A stretch of DNA of 64,000 nucleotides from Dyadobacter chenwenxiniae. GTDB taxonomy: Bacteria; Bacteroidota; Bacteroidia; Cytophagales; Spirosomataceae. The notes under the pieces are model-generated. The model worked only from the letters and a program-made list of their open reading frames with translations, had not been told where the DNA came from and did not search any database. Position numbers and translations under genes: made by a program. The stretch covers positions 1,922,001 to 1,986,000 of the forward strand of contig NZ_CP094997.1 of the NCBI RefSeq assembly GCF_022869785.1. The letters are read 5' to 3'. This document shows positions 15,946-23,862 of the stretch, in pieces; position 1 is the stretch's first letter; each line of letters begins with the position of its first letter.

Positions 15946-17223
15946 TCAGTGTACTTTTTCCAGAGCGGGCGCCTTGTATGTATACACGGTGTAGGGAAAA
16001 AGGAAATGCGCAACCAGCTTGGAAACAAGGCTGGCGACTAGAATAGGCACAAAAAGCATGTAATTATCGGCTATGGCGCAGACCAGAAAAATTGCTGTAA
16101 ACGGCGCGTGAATACTGCCGCTCAACACAGCAGCCATGCCTATGATCATGAAATTAACGGGAATTAAATGAAGACCGAAAAAATGGTTCAGGACCGTGCA
16201 AACGATTAATCCCAGGAATGCGCCGATGAAAAGACTGGGTGCAAAAACACCTCCGTCACCACCAGCACCCAATGTGATGGAAGTGGCCAGAGGCTTGAAG
16301 ATCAATATCAAAATCAATGATAACATCGTTGCCATGGCTGTTTCGGGCGATAGCTTTATTAAATGATTGATCCCTGCGTAGCCTTCGCCATATAAGCTTG
16401 GAAAGAAGAAAACAATGGTGGAAATCAGTAATGAACCGGCCAGGATCTTGGTAATGTCATTGTTTAACGAGCCGAAAAAACGCTTGAAGAAAAGCACACA
16501 TTTGGTGAGGTAAACGGCATTGAAACCCGCAATGATGCCTAATAAAACGAAATAAGGCAATGCATAACTGTTCCAAACGGAGACATTGAAACTGAATATT
16601 TGTTTGAAAAAGAAATAACGTGTCAGGACATAGGACACCAAAACAGCCGTGATGACGCTGGCTGTGTGGAGCTTGCTTTTCCTTTTGGTGAACACTTCAA
16701 ATGCAAATAAGAAACCTGCAATCGGCGCATTAAACAATGCAGTTACGCCCGCAGCCAGTCCTGAGCAGACAAGGTCTGTCCTGTATTTTTTGAGATAACT
16801 AACTTTACGACTGGACAATGCGCCTACTGATGCCGTGGCTACGACGGTGGAAACCTCAATGCCGGTGGAGCCACCAAAAATGACTGTCAAAAAACCATTG
16901 AAATAATGGGAAGGAACTTTGTAGGTAGGAAGCGTATTGCCGCCTTTGTTAATCGTGTCCAAAACCTCCTTAATGCCTTTGTTGGCTTTATTCCGGAACA
17001 GAAAACGGCGGAGCAAGTGGATCGTAGTGATGCCGATTAATGGCAGCAGAAAAATGAGATAAGTGTTTTCATGGATCTTCTCGAGCAAACTCTCCTCGTA
17101 ATGTTCGGTGATGACTTTCAGTGTGTCGGCGATCAGTGCGGATAATACGCCTGTAAATGCGGCTGCAATTAAAACACCTGCGACTCTTTTGCTCTTTTTT
17201 ACGTGATAAGATTTCTGATCCAT
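15946..17223 (-). CDS. CLC-family chloride channel/transporter with divergent filter
   Basis: A 425-residue membrane protein of the CLC family. The best motifs are GGSTGIEVS (equivalent to GREGP, keeping the gating Glu), FNAPIAGFLFAFEVF (equivalent to the helix carrying Glu202/Glu203 in E. coli ClcA), GGDGGVFAPSLFIGAF (the GxFAP filter element) and a Tyr near the C-terminus (FPYTVYTYK). Two differences are clear: the GSGIP loop reads NKGIK, and the position of the internal proton Glu203 is Val (FEVF), as in CLC channels. There is no CBS domain. It may therefore be an uncoupled anion channel, not an exchanger, though the alignment was done by eye. Confidence 0.88.
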   Translation of the reverse strand: MDQKSYHVKKSKRVAGVLIAAAFTGVLSALIADTLKVITEHYEESLLEKIHENTYLIFLLPLIGITTIHLLRRFLFRNKANKGIKEVLDTINKGGNTLPTYKVPSHYFNGFLTVIFGGSTGIEVSTVVATASVGALSSRKVSYLKKYRTDLVCSGLAAGVTALFNAPIAGFLFAFEVFTKRKSKLHTASVITAVLVSYVLTRYFFFKQIFSFNVSVWNSYALPYFVLLGIIAGFNAVYLTKCVLFFKRFFGSLNNDITKILAGSLLISTIVFFFPSLYGEGYAGINHLIKLSPETAMATMLSLILILIFKPLATSITLGAGGDGGVFAPSLFIGAFLGLIVCTVLNHFFGLHLIPVNFMIIGMAAVLSGSIHAPFTAIFLVCAIADNYMLFVPILVASLVSKLVAHFLFPYTVYTYKAPALEKVH

Positions 17224-17379
17224 GCTGCATTAATATATCATACAATCGCCTCATTTCCTTTTTGGTTCCTCGGCAGGCGACCTGTCTGGCATAGCGAACC
17301 GTTCCTCCGCCCTTTTTGCGCGAGAAATTTTTTGTTCATGCCTTGTCCAATTGCCCGCTTCCCGAGCATTACTGTGGTA

Positions 17380-18186
17380 TTAATGATACCGGGCTTTCAG
17401 AAGATTCATCATATGCACATTGATGTCCCACTGATTCGCGACAGGCATTTGCGAGTAAGGCAACAAAGGCATGTATGTGGCTGGGCCGAACTCGGTTGTG
17501 ACGGTAAGCGGTGATTGCGTGGCGGCGTGTGCGGCAACAATCTGATCCCACCATTGCAAATGCTTTTCCAGTGCTTCTGACCATTCCGGCGCGCGCGGGT
17601 CATTCACTTGCGGACCTTCGGGGTGCCCTACCCTGCTGTGAATGTGATCTGTATGCATGAAGGCCAATGCAATTTCCGCAGCCTGATCTTCCAGCAATGA
17701 TTCATGTACATTACACCAATGCGAAATATCAAGCGTGATGCGCAGGTCCGGGATACGGGTGAGATAATGATGCGTAACGTGCGCGGCGTAAAGACTTTTT
17801 CCACGGTGCGTTTCATGAATTATGCGGATGCCCGATTCCCTTGCAAGCGACGCAGCCAGATCAAAAAGCCGCTTGTTTTGCTCAAAACTGAAATAATCCT
17901 TCCCTGTCTGGCAATTAATAAACACCGGCTTTGCAGCGATGAGATTCCGGAGATATTTCTCATAATTGGCCGCATGCACATCAATATCCCGCTCAAACGA
18001 CTGCCAGTATTGACCGATCAGTTCCAGGCCATGTCTGGCCAGCGCTTCCAGAATCACTCCTTTTTTCTTTTTGTCGAAAGGCAGCGCCATCTCTACCCCA
18101 TCGTATCCTGCCAGCTTTACGTTTTTGCAAAACGTGTCAAAAGGAAGCGTGTTGCCCCATTGAGGCGCATAAAACTTGATTTTCAT
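17380..18186 (-). CDS. xylose-isomerase-like TIM-barrel (sugar phosphate isomerase/epimerase)
   Basis: A 268-residue soluble protein from the ATG at 18186 (MKIKFYAPQWG). The frame is open upstream to 18312, but that part has no family character. The AP_endonuc_2/xylose-isomerase TIM-barrel fold is supported by AGYDGVEMALPF, the metal-ligand-like Glu in RIIHETHRGKS, DLRITLDISHWCNV, and HTDHIHSRVGHPEGPQV. The family contains isomerases and epimerases that use a divalent metal; the substrate cannot be told. There is no signal peptide. It is divergent from the sulfatase gene. Confidence 0.85.
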   Translation of the reverse strand: MKIKFYAPQWGNTLPFDTFCKNVKLAGYDGVEMALPFDKKKKGVILEALARHGLELIGQYWQSFERDIDVHAANYEKYLRNLIAAKPVFINCQTGKDYFSFEQNKRLFDLAASLARESGIRIIHETHRGKSLYAAHVTHHYLTRIPDLRITLDISHWCNVHESLLEDQAAEIALAFMHTDHIHSRVGHPEGPQVNDPRAPEWSEALEKHLQWWDQIVAAHAATQSPLTVTTEFGPATYMPLLPYSQMPVANQWDINVHMMNLLKARYH

Positions 18187-18387
18187 GTTTGAATGGTCGT
18201 GGATTTTATCAAAAAAGGCGATCCCGTTCCCTGTTCTACCGGCTGAGCGCGTGTGGCAACCTATTTTTGACAAAAATTTAGGCGACCAACAGCTTGGTGG
18301 CACTGTTGACAATTCTCCATGTAAAGGCTGCCGGATTATTCATAATTTGCCAGAAATCGATTTGAATTGAATCCCTACCCGTCCAAA

Positions 18388-19956
18388 ATGATTACAATCC
18401 GGATTATTAAACGCTTTTCCACGGCTTTGCTGGCCTTTGCAACATTCTTTCCTGCTCCCTCCCAGGCGCACAATAGCCCCCTTAAAAAACCGAACATTAT
18501 TGTCTTCCTGGTTGATGACATGGGCTGGCAGGATACTTCGGTGCCATTCTGGACTCAGCAAACACCTTTCAATAAACGTTACCACACACCGAATATGGAG
18601 CGCATGGCGAGGGAAGGCATGAAGTTTACGAATGCATATGCCATGCCCGTATGCACACCTTCGCGGGTAAGCCTGATCACGGGTGCCAACGCCGCACGGA
18701 CGCACGTAACGCACTGGACATCACCGGACAAAGACAAGAATACTGATCATGCGGACCCGGGCTTAAAGCCGGTAAACTGGAATATCAATGGTTTTAGCCC
18801 TGCTGCGGACGTGGCGCATACATTCCATGGAACGCCATTGCCTGCTATTCTGAAACAAAACGGCTATTACACCATTCACAGCGGCAAAGCCCATTTCGGA
18901 TCGACGGGCACGCCAGGTTCGGACCCCAAAAATCTGGGATTTGATATCAACATTGCGGGCAGCTCGATCGGCCATCCGGCGAGTTACCTGGGTGAGAAAA
19001 ATTATGATAATGTGGTGAACGGGAAATCCAACCGCAACGCAGTTCCCGGGCTGGAAGCCTATCATGGCACCGATGTCTTCCTGACCGACGCCATCACGAC
19101 CGAGGCTTTGAAAGCGATGGAAAAACCGCTGGCCGACAACAAACCCTTCTTCTTGTATCTGGCACATTATGCAGTTCACATTCCGTTAAATGCGGACAAG
19201 CGCTATTTGGATAAATATTTAAAAACCGGCCTGGATAGCACAGAAGCGAAATATTCGGCACTGGTGGAAGGCATGGATAAGAGTCTGGGTGATGTGCTGG
19301 ACTTTTTGGACAAGCACAAAATTGACGATAACACGATCGTTCTTTTTATGTCCGACAATGGCGGACTGAGCACAACACCTGCGCGCGGCGGGCAGGCGTG
19401 GACGCATAACTTGCCGTTGAAGGCCGGAAAAGGTTCGGTTTACGAAGGCGGGATTCGTGAGCCTATGCTGGTGCGCTGGCCCAAAGTGGTGAAGCCCAAT
19501 TCTGTGGCTGACCAATATGTGATTATTGAGGATTTTTTCCCGACAATCCTGGATGTTGCAGGCGTCAAAAACCCGGAAATAATTCAGCAAGTAGATGGAA
19601 AAAGCTTTCTTCCCCTGTTGAAAAACCCTGCATGGAAAGACTCGAGCCGCGAGCTTGTATGGCACCATCCCAACCGCTGGATCGCTGCAGAAGGTCCTAA
19701 CACTCACTATGCCAGCGCATTCCGCAAAGGTGACTGGAAGCTGCTCTACGATTACCGGAATGCCAGGCTGGAATTATACGATCTTACAAACGACATCGGC
19801 GAGGAAAATGATCTCGCATCTTCAAAACCAGAAAAAGTGAAGGAACTTGCTGCGCTTTTTTCAAAACAATTAAAACAAATGAATGCCCAATGGCCCGTGT
19901 TCAAAAGCACCGGAGCGGAAGTTCCCCCGCCCGATGCCATCGCGGCCAAACACTAA
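18388..19956 (+). CDS. exported arylsulfatase-like sulfatase (formylglycine type)
   Basis: A 522-residue sulfatase from the ATG at 18388; a TTG seven codons upstream is unlikely. A signal peptide ends near residue 27 (APSQAHN). Metal ligands Asp43/Asp44 (FLVDDMGWQD) and the formylglycine motif C89-T-P-S-R (MPVCTPSRVSLITG) are intact, followed by SGKAHFGS, FFLYLAHYAVHIPL and FMSDNGG. The Cys must be oxidised by a maturase (FGE or anSME), which is not in the window. It desulfates an unknown sulfate ester in the periplasm. It ends four bases inside the convergent IS1595-like gene. Confidence 0.93.
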   Translation: MITIRIIKRFSTALLAFATFFPAPSQAHNSPLKKPNIIVFLVDDMGWQDTSVPFWTQQTPFNKRYHTPNMERMAREGMKFTNAYAMPVCTPSRVSLITGANAARTHVTHWTSPDKDKNTDHADPGLKPVNWNINGFSPAADVAHTFHGTPLPAILKQNGYYTIHSGKAHFGSTGTPGSDPKNLGFDINIAGSSIGHPASYLGEKNYDNVVNGKSNRNAVPGLEAYHGTDVFLTDAITTEALKAMEKPLADNKPFFLYLAHYAVHIPLNADKRYLDKYLKTGLDSTEAKYSALVEGMDKSLGDVLDFLDKHKIDDNTIVLFMSDNGGLSTTPARGGQAWTHNLPLKAGKGSVYEGGIREPMLVRWPKVVKPNSVADQYVIIEDFFPTILDVAGVKNPEIIQQVDGKSFLPLLKNPAWKDSSRELVWHHPNRWIAAEGPNTHYASAFRKGDWKLLYDYRNARLELYDLTNDIGEENDLASSKPEKVKELAALFSKQLKQMNAQWPVFKSTGAEVPPPDAIAAKH

Positions 19957-20378
19957 TTCTCCACCGGTAATTGCTGGTTAAGGATCTCAACAAAGTCGAT
20001 CAAAATACGGTTTTGGTCGTTTTCATGCAGGTATGCCTTGATTTTCCTGACAAAGTCGTAGAGCGGCTCATAATATTTGTGCCCTGTTTCGTCCTGAAAT
20101 TCCTGGATCGTGAAAGCATTGCCCTTTTTCATAATCAGATAAACGGCAATGAAAAAATAGGAAATGGGCAACTTACTGCCTTCGAGCACAGTGCCGCTCT
20201 GCAATGTAGTCCTGAACCTGCATTGTTTACATTGAAACTGCTGCTTAGGCGCCAGCCAGTAATGTTGCGTGCTCCCGCATTTCTTGCACGTAATCCCTTT
20301 ACGCAGCCGCAATTCCTTGAATGCCGTTGTGGCAAGTTGTTCATTTTTATAAAAATCAATCAGATTACCGTTTCGCAT
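19953..20378 (-). CDS. stand-alone IS1595-type transposase zinc-ribbon protein (no DDE domain)
   Basis: A 141-residue protein that matches the N-terminal zinc-ribbon part of IS1595-family transposases: two CxxC pairs (CKKCGS and CKQCRFRT), then LQSGTVLEGSKLPISYFFIA and a helical region. A full IS1595 transposase is about 300 residues and has a DDE/ISXO2-like domain after this part. Here a stop codon comes at 141 and the convergent sulfatase gene follows, so the catalytic domain is absent. It could be a remnant or a domesticated DNA-binding protein. The open frame, intact metal ligands and a sequence like a -7 element upstream favour expression. Confidence 0.75.
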   Translation of the reverse strand: MRNGNLIDFYKNEQLATTAFKELRLRKGITCKKCGSTQHYWLAPKQQFQCKQCRFRTTLQSGTVLEGSKLPISYFFIAVYLIMKKGNAFTIQEFQDETGHKYYEPLYDFVRKIKAYLHENDQNRILIDFVEILNQQLPVEN

Positions 20379-20405
20379 ATTGTGCTACAAATGAATTAGC
20401 CTGGC

Positions 20406-20413
20406 CAAAAATA
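20406..20413 (-). promoter_or_regulatory. possible -7 element before the IS1595-like gene
   Basis: On the minus strand this reads TATTTTTG, an exact match to TAnnTTTG, 28 bases before the start codon. No TTTG was found at the expected distance of about 19 bases further upstream, so the match is incomplete. Confidence 0.3.
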
Positions 20414-20534
20414 CGAAAAACAAAATTTAAAATATAAAGTCTATCGAATTTATATACATTCAAATTTCACCGTTTTTGAATAGAAATGCTACGGGACTGA
20501 TTTTTATAATGATATTTCTTAAAAATTACCAGAT

Positions 20535-21317
20535 ATGAGAATTGCCACATACAACGTAAATGGAGTCAACGGCCGGTTGCCCGTGCTGCTGCGCTGGCTC
20601 GAAATGACAAAACCGGATGTCGTTTGTTTGCAGGAATTAAAAGCGCCGCAAGAGAAATTCCCTGAAAAAGCGATTTTAGATGCAGGTTACAATGCAATCT
20701 GGCATGGTCAGAAAAGTTGGAACGGGGTGGCGATCCTGGCGCGGGGCATGGAGCTGAAAGAAGTGCGCAGGACGCTTCCCGGCGATGACGAGGATCTACA
20801 CAGCCGTTATATTGAGGCGATTATTAATGGTATGCTCATTGGCTGCCTGTATCTGCCTAATGGGAACCCGGCTCCCGGGCCGAAGCTTGAATACAAGCTG
20901 CGCTGGTTTGAACGGTTTACTGCACACGCCGCCGAACTACTGGCATATGACGTACCGGTTGTGCTGGCTGGCGATTATAATGTAATGCCAACGGAACTGG
21001 ATGTTTACAAGCCTGAGCGCTGGGTGGACGACGCCCTTTTCCGTCCCGAGGTCCGCGAAGCTTTTAAAAATATCGTGGACCAGGGCTGGACGGACGCCAT
21101 CAGAAAAATGCATCCCGATGAAACCATCTATACTTTCTGGGATTATTTCAGGAATGCTTACGGCCGCAATGCAGGGCTCCGCATTGACCACTTCTTATTG
21201 AGTCCGCACATAGACGCGCGGCTGCTTGCAGCAGGTGTAGACAAAGAAGTCCGGGGCTGGGAAAAGTCAAGTGACCACGCGCCGACCTGGATCGAGATTG
21301 CAGATCCCGAAACGTAA
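20535..21317 (+). CDS. xth: exodeoxyribonuclease III
   Basis: A 260-residue enzyme of the EEP fold. The order of motifs is classic for Xth: ATYNVNGVNGRLPVLLRWL, LQELKAP (metal-binding Glu34), NGVAILARG, LYLPNG, LAGDYNVMPTELDVY, FWDYFRNAYGRNAGLRIDH and SSDHAPTWIEI at the end. It cuts DNA at abasic sites and removes 3' blocking groups and mononucleotides in base excision repair in the cytoplasm. It stands alone, with AT-rich sequence of 156 bases before it and a membrane-anchored ankyrin gene after it. Confidence 0.95.
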   Translation: MRIATYNVNGVNGRLPVLLRWLEMTKPDVVCLQELKAPQEKFPEKAILDAGYNAIWHGQKSWNGVAILARGMELKEVRRTLPGDDEDLHSRYIEAIINGMLIGCLYLPNGNPAPGPKLEYKLRWFERFTAHAAELLAYDVPVVLAGDYNVMPTELDVYKPERWVDDALFRPEVREAFKNIVDQGWTDAIRKMHPDETIYTFWDYFRNAYGRNAGLRIDHFLLSPHIDARLLAAGVDKEVRGWEKSSDHAPTWIEIADPET

Positions 21318-21399
21318 AAACACCGACCGCTTACTAATCCTGATATGCCTGTAAATAAGTAAGATATTTGCCCTGCGCATGATTGCTTATTTTGCCTGC

Positions 21400-22395
21400 A
21401 TGAAAACGATATCACTAATTAACTGGGTGGTTGTCAGTGCATATGCGCTTGGAATCTTATGTACGCTGCTCTTTTCCAAAACACAAACTGACCGCGGTAT
21501 GGCGAGCGGCATGTTAATCATGTTATACATTCCGCTCGCCACCCTCGCGCTGCTAAATTATCTGCCTTATAAAACGACCAAGATCATCGCGCTGGTCATC
21601 AACATTTATCCGCTGGCAATGGGCATTTTTTATCTAAGCCTGGGCCGCGTTATCATGAATTACCAAAACAGCAGTGATGACCGTGAAATGAATGAAAAGG
21701 CAAACGGCTCGTATTATTTTCCAGACCCGTTAAGACGTAATCTTGCGGCAGCCATTGCCCAGGGTGACATAGCACAACTGAAAGCCGGACTCGAACAGCC
21801 CATCCCGAACCTGAATGCGAGTGGTGAAGATCATATCACATTGCTGGACTTCGCCGCCATGCAGGCCAGGAAAAATCCAAAGGAAAAAGTGCTGGAATCC
21901 CTTCAATTATTGCTGGACAAAGGTGCAAGGATCGAAACAGACGACACCATGCACACAGCAACGCATTTCAATATCATTGAAGACGATCCCGCATTTCTGG
22001 AATTTTTTCTGAAAAACGGGGCCGATGCAAACGCAGTTGAAAAAGAACGAAAATATCCGATCCTCTTCGATGCGATTTATCTGGACGTGAATGATCCGTT
22101 CAAGGCTAAAAAAGTGAGCTTATTGCTGGAACATGGTGCAGATCCGAATGCGTTTTCACCTAAATATGAGGATGAGGTCATCATTTCGTCGGCCTTATGC
22201 GCAGCAGCCGGTTCAGAACAATGGGAAATTTGCAACTTGCTGCTCAATCACGGGGCCAAACCGGATTACCAAACCGCTGGTGGCTGGGATATTCGTAAAG
22301 CGGTTGCTTACCAGGACAAGCAGTTCACCAGTTGGGGTAAAACGCCACCGCTCGAATTTATATCGTTAAAAGAGCGCTTGAATGCTTTGAAGTAA
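21400..22395 (+). CDS. membrane-anchored ankyrin-repeat protein
   Basis: A 331-residue protein from the ATG at 21400 (MKTISLINWVVV); an ATG 21 bases upstream is possible. Three hydrophobic spans lie in about the first 90 residues. The rest holds ankyrin-type repeats: ITLLDFAAMQARKN, LQLLLDKGARIE, AFLEFFLKNGADANAV, KVSLLLEHGADPNAF and ICNLLLNHGAKPDY. Such repeats mediate protein-protein contact. The partner and role are unknown. A strong bidirectional terminator follows just after the stop codon. Confidence 0.85.
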   Translation: MKTISLINWVVVSAYALGILCTLLFSKTQTDRGMASGMLIMLYIPLATLALLNYLPYKTTKIIALVINIYPLAMGIFYLSLGRVIMNYQNSSDDREMNEKANGSYYFPDPLRRNLAAAIAQGDIAQLKAGLEQPIPNLNASGEDHITLLDFAAMQARKNPKEKVLESLQLLLDKGARIETDDTMHTATHFNIIEDDPAFLEFFLKNGADANAVEKERKYPILFDAIYLDVNDPFKAKKVSLLLEHGADPNAFSPKYEDEVIISSALCAAAGSEQWEICNLLLNHGAKPDYQTAGGWDIRKAVAYQDKQFTSWGKTPPLEFISLKERLNALK

Positions 22396-22402
22396 TATTG
22401 AA

Positions 22403-22433
22403 AAAAAACCGGCCCGTTGCGGGCCGGTTTTTT
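22403..22433. terminator. strong bidirectional terminator
   Basis: A perfect 14-base stem (22403-22416 with 22420-22433, core CCGGCCCG) with a three-base loop and A/T tracts on each side lies between two convergent genes. Its right arm reaches two bases into the stop codon of the isomerase-like gene. Confidence 0.93.
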
Positions 22434-23292
22434 AGTAAGTCAGGCTTTTTAAATAGGCCATTGTTTGCGGCACCTGGGTGGCGTAGCTCGGGCTTTCGTC
22501 CTCAATGTAATAATGCTCGATAGATGACTTCTTCGCAGCTTTCAAAATTGCCGGAATATCAAGCTGTCCGGTCCCTAATGCCACATCATTTTCAACCGGC
22601 GTTCCGCCGGACATATTCCCCGTCACACCTTTTTTGAGGTCTTTCATGTGCATCAGTTTGAAGCGCTTGGGATATTTGGCAATCAGAGCTGCCGGATCAG
22701 CACCCGGGAAAAATGTCCATAGCAAGTCGATTTCGAAGCTTACATATTTTGGATCTGTTTTTTGGATAATATAATCCATTAATGTGCCGTCCTCGTGCTT
22801 TTCAAATTCATAACCATGATTGTGATAGCAAAATGTGATACCGAATTCCTCTTTCAGCTGCTTCCCGATCTTGTTGAAATCCGCCACCGTCTTCTCCGCC
22901 ATTTCTAATGTGAACGGGCCTTTGTGAGGGATCCAGGCGACTCTCACAAACTTGGCTCCTAGCGTTTTTGCGTTTTCCCCGACCTCCTTTGTTTTGTCGA
23001 GCGCATCCGGATATTGCACGCCGAAAGATGAGCATTTCATGCCGCGCTCATCCAGCAGCTTGCGCAACTCAGCGGCTGTTTTGCCAAACAAACTTGAAAA
23101 TTCCATGTCTTTGATGCCCAACTTTTGGAGCGTATCTAACGTCGCTGCGGGATCTTTCGCCAAACTTTTGCGGAAAGTATAAGAAACCATTCCGGGCGTA
23201 TCAGGAAAAAGCGGTTTTCCTTTTTGTGCAAATAGCGTATTAACCCCCAAGGCGAAAACGAAGGAAGCAATCAGAATTCTTTTGATTTTCAT
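22432..23292 (-). CDS. exported xylose-isomerase-like TIM-barrel (sugar phosphate isomerase/epimerase)
   Basis: A 286-residue protein from the ATG at 23292 (MKIKRILIASF). Upstream in-frame codons to 23397 are not needed, because the signal peptide (to about residue 22, NTLFAQ) starts there. The TIM-barrel family is shown by LQKLGIKDMEFSSLFGK, the FCYHNHGYEFE metal-ligand region, VSFEIDLLWTFFPGADP and LMHMKDLKKG, and the C-terminal YYIEDES. This is the periplasmic branch of the family, common in Bacteroidota, where it is thought to act on sugars or sugar-like cyclitols. It is a second such enzyme in this window but is only distantly similar to the one at 17-18 kb. Confidence 0.88.
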   Translation of the reverse strand: MKIKRILIASFVFALGVNTLFAQKGKPLFPDTPGMVSYTFRKSLAKDPAATLDTLQKLGIKDMEFSSLFGKTAAELRKLLDERGMKCSSFGVQYPDALDKTKEVGENAKTLGAKFVRVAWIPHKGPFTLEMAEKTVADFNKIGKQLKEEFGITFCYHNHGYEFEKHEDGTLMDYIIQKTDPKYVSFEIDLLWTFFPGADPAALIAKYPKRFKLMHMKDLKKGVTGNMSGGTPVENDVALGTGQLDIPAILKAAKKSSIEHYYIEDESPSYATQVPQTMAYLKSLTY

Positions 23293-23485
23293 TTTATAAT
23301 CATTTGTTAAAAGATACGTCTGTGTATTTATTAGGAAAGACGAATAATTTGTATTCATACCCTGCAAGCAATCGGCTGTCCGCCTGAGCACATCCATTGT
23401 TCGGAATTGAACATTTTAAGGCGACCCGACTTTCCCAAAACGCCTGATTTGAACAAAAGGAGCGCTTTTACAAAAATGGCATGAC

Positions 23486-23511
23486 ATTTGATCGACATTA
23501 TCGTATCAAAT
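23486..23511. promoter_or_regulatory. probable PadR operator
   Basis: An inverted repeat (ATTTGATCGA and, on the other side of a five-base centre, TCGTATCAAAT; one inserted base) ends 11 bases before the padR ATG at 23523. PadR regulators usually bind such a palindrome in their own promoter. Confidence 0.5.
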
Positions 23512-23522
23512 AAAAATTTGTT

Positions 23523-23861
23523 ATGAAACGAACCTTTCTGGGAGAGTTTGAAGAAGTTATTTTGCTCACCGTCGCCATCCTGGGCGAGGAGGCATATGCG
23601 GTAACTGTCACGCAGGAGCTCGAACAAAAAACCGGCCGCGTCGTTGGGTTTAGTTCTGTGCACACGACCTTGCAACGCCTGGAAGAAAAACATTTTCTGA
23701 CATCTTCCATGGGAGGCGCGACTGCGGAACGCGGCGGTCGTAGGAAGCGGTTTTTTACTGTTACCGCATTGGGGCGCAAGGCCTTGATGGAAGTTAAGCA
23801 AGTTCGTGAGGAGCTGTGGAACGCATTGCCGCCGCAGACATTGCAACTAATGGGCCTATAA
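23523..23861 (+). CDS. PadR-family transcriptional regulator
   Basis: A 112-residue winged-helix protein with the PadR pattern: LGEFEEVILLTVAILGEEAYAV (helix 1-2), VGFSSVHTTLQRLEEKHFL (recognition helix) and the wing with RGGRRKRFFTVTALGRKAL. It is expected to repress its own operon, as PadR proteins do, and to be released by a ligand or stress. The permease gene begins one base after its stop codon, which implies co-translation. An inverted repeat just before its ATG is the probable operator. Confidence 0.93.
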   Translation: MKRTFLGEFEEVILLTVAILGEEAYAVTVTQELEQKTGRVVGFSSVHTTLQRLEEKHFLTSSMGGATAERGGRRKRFFTVTALGRKALMEVKQVREELWNALPPQTLQLMGL

Positions 23862-23862
23862 A

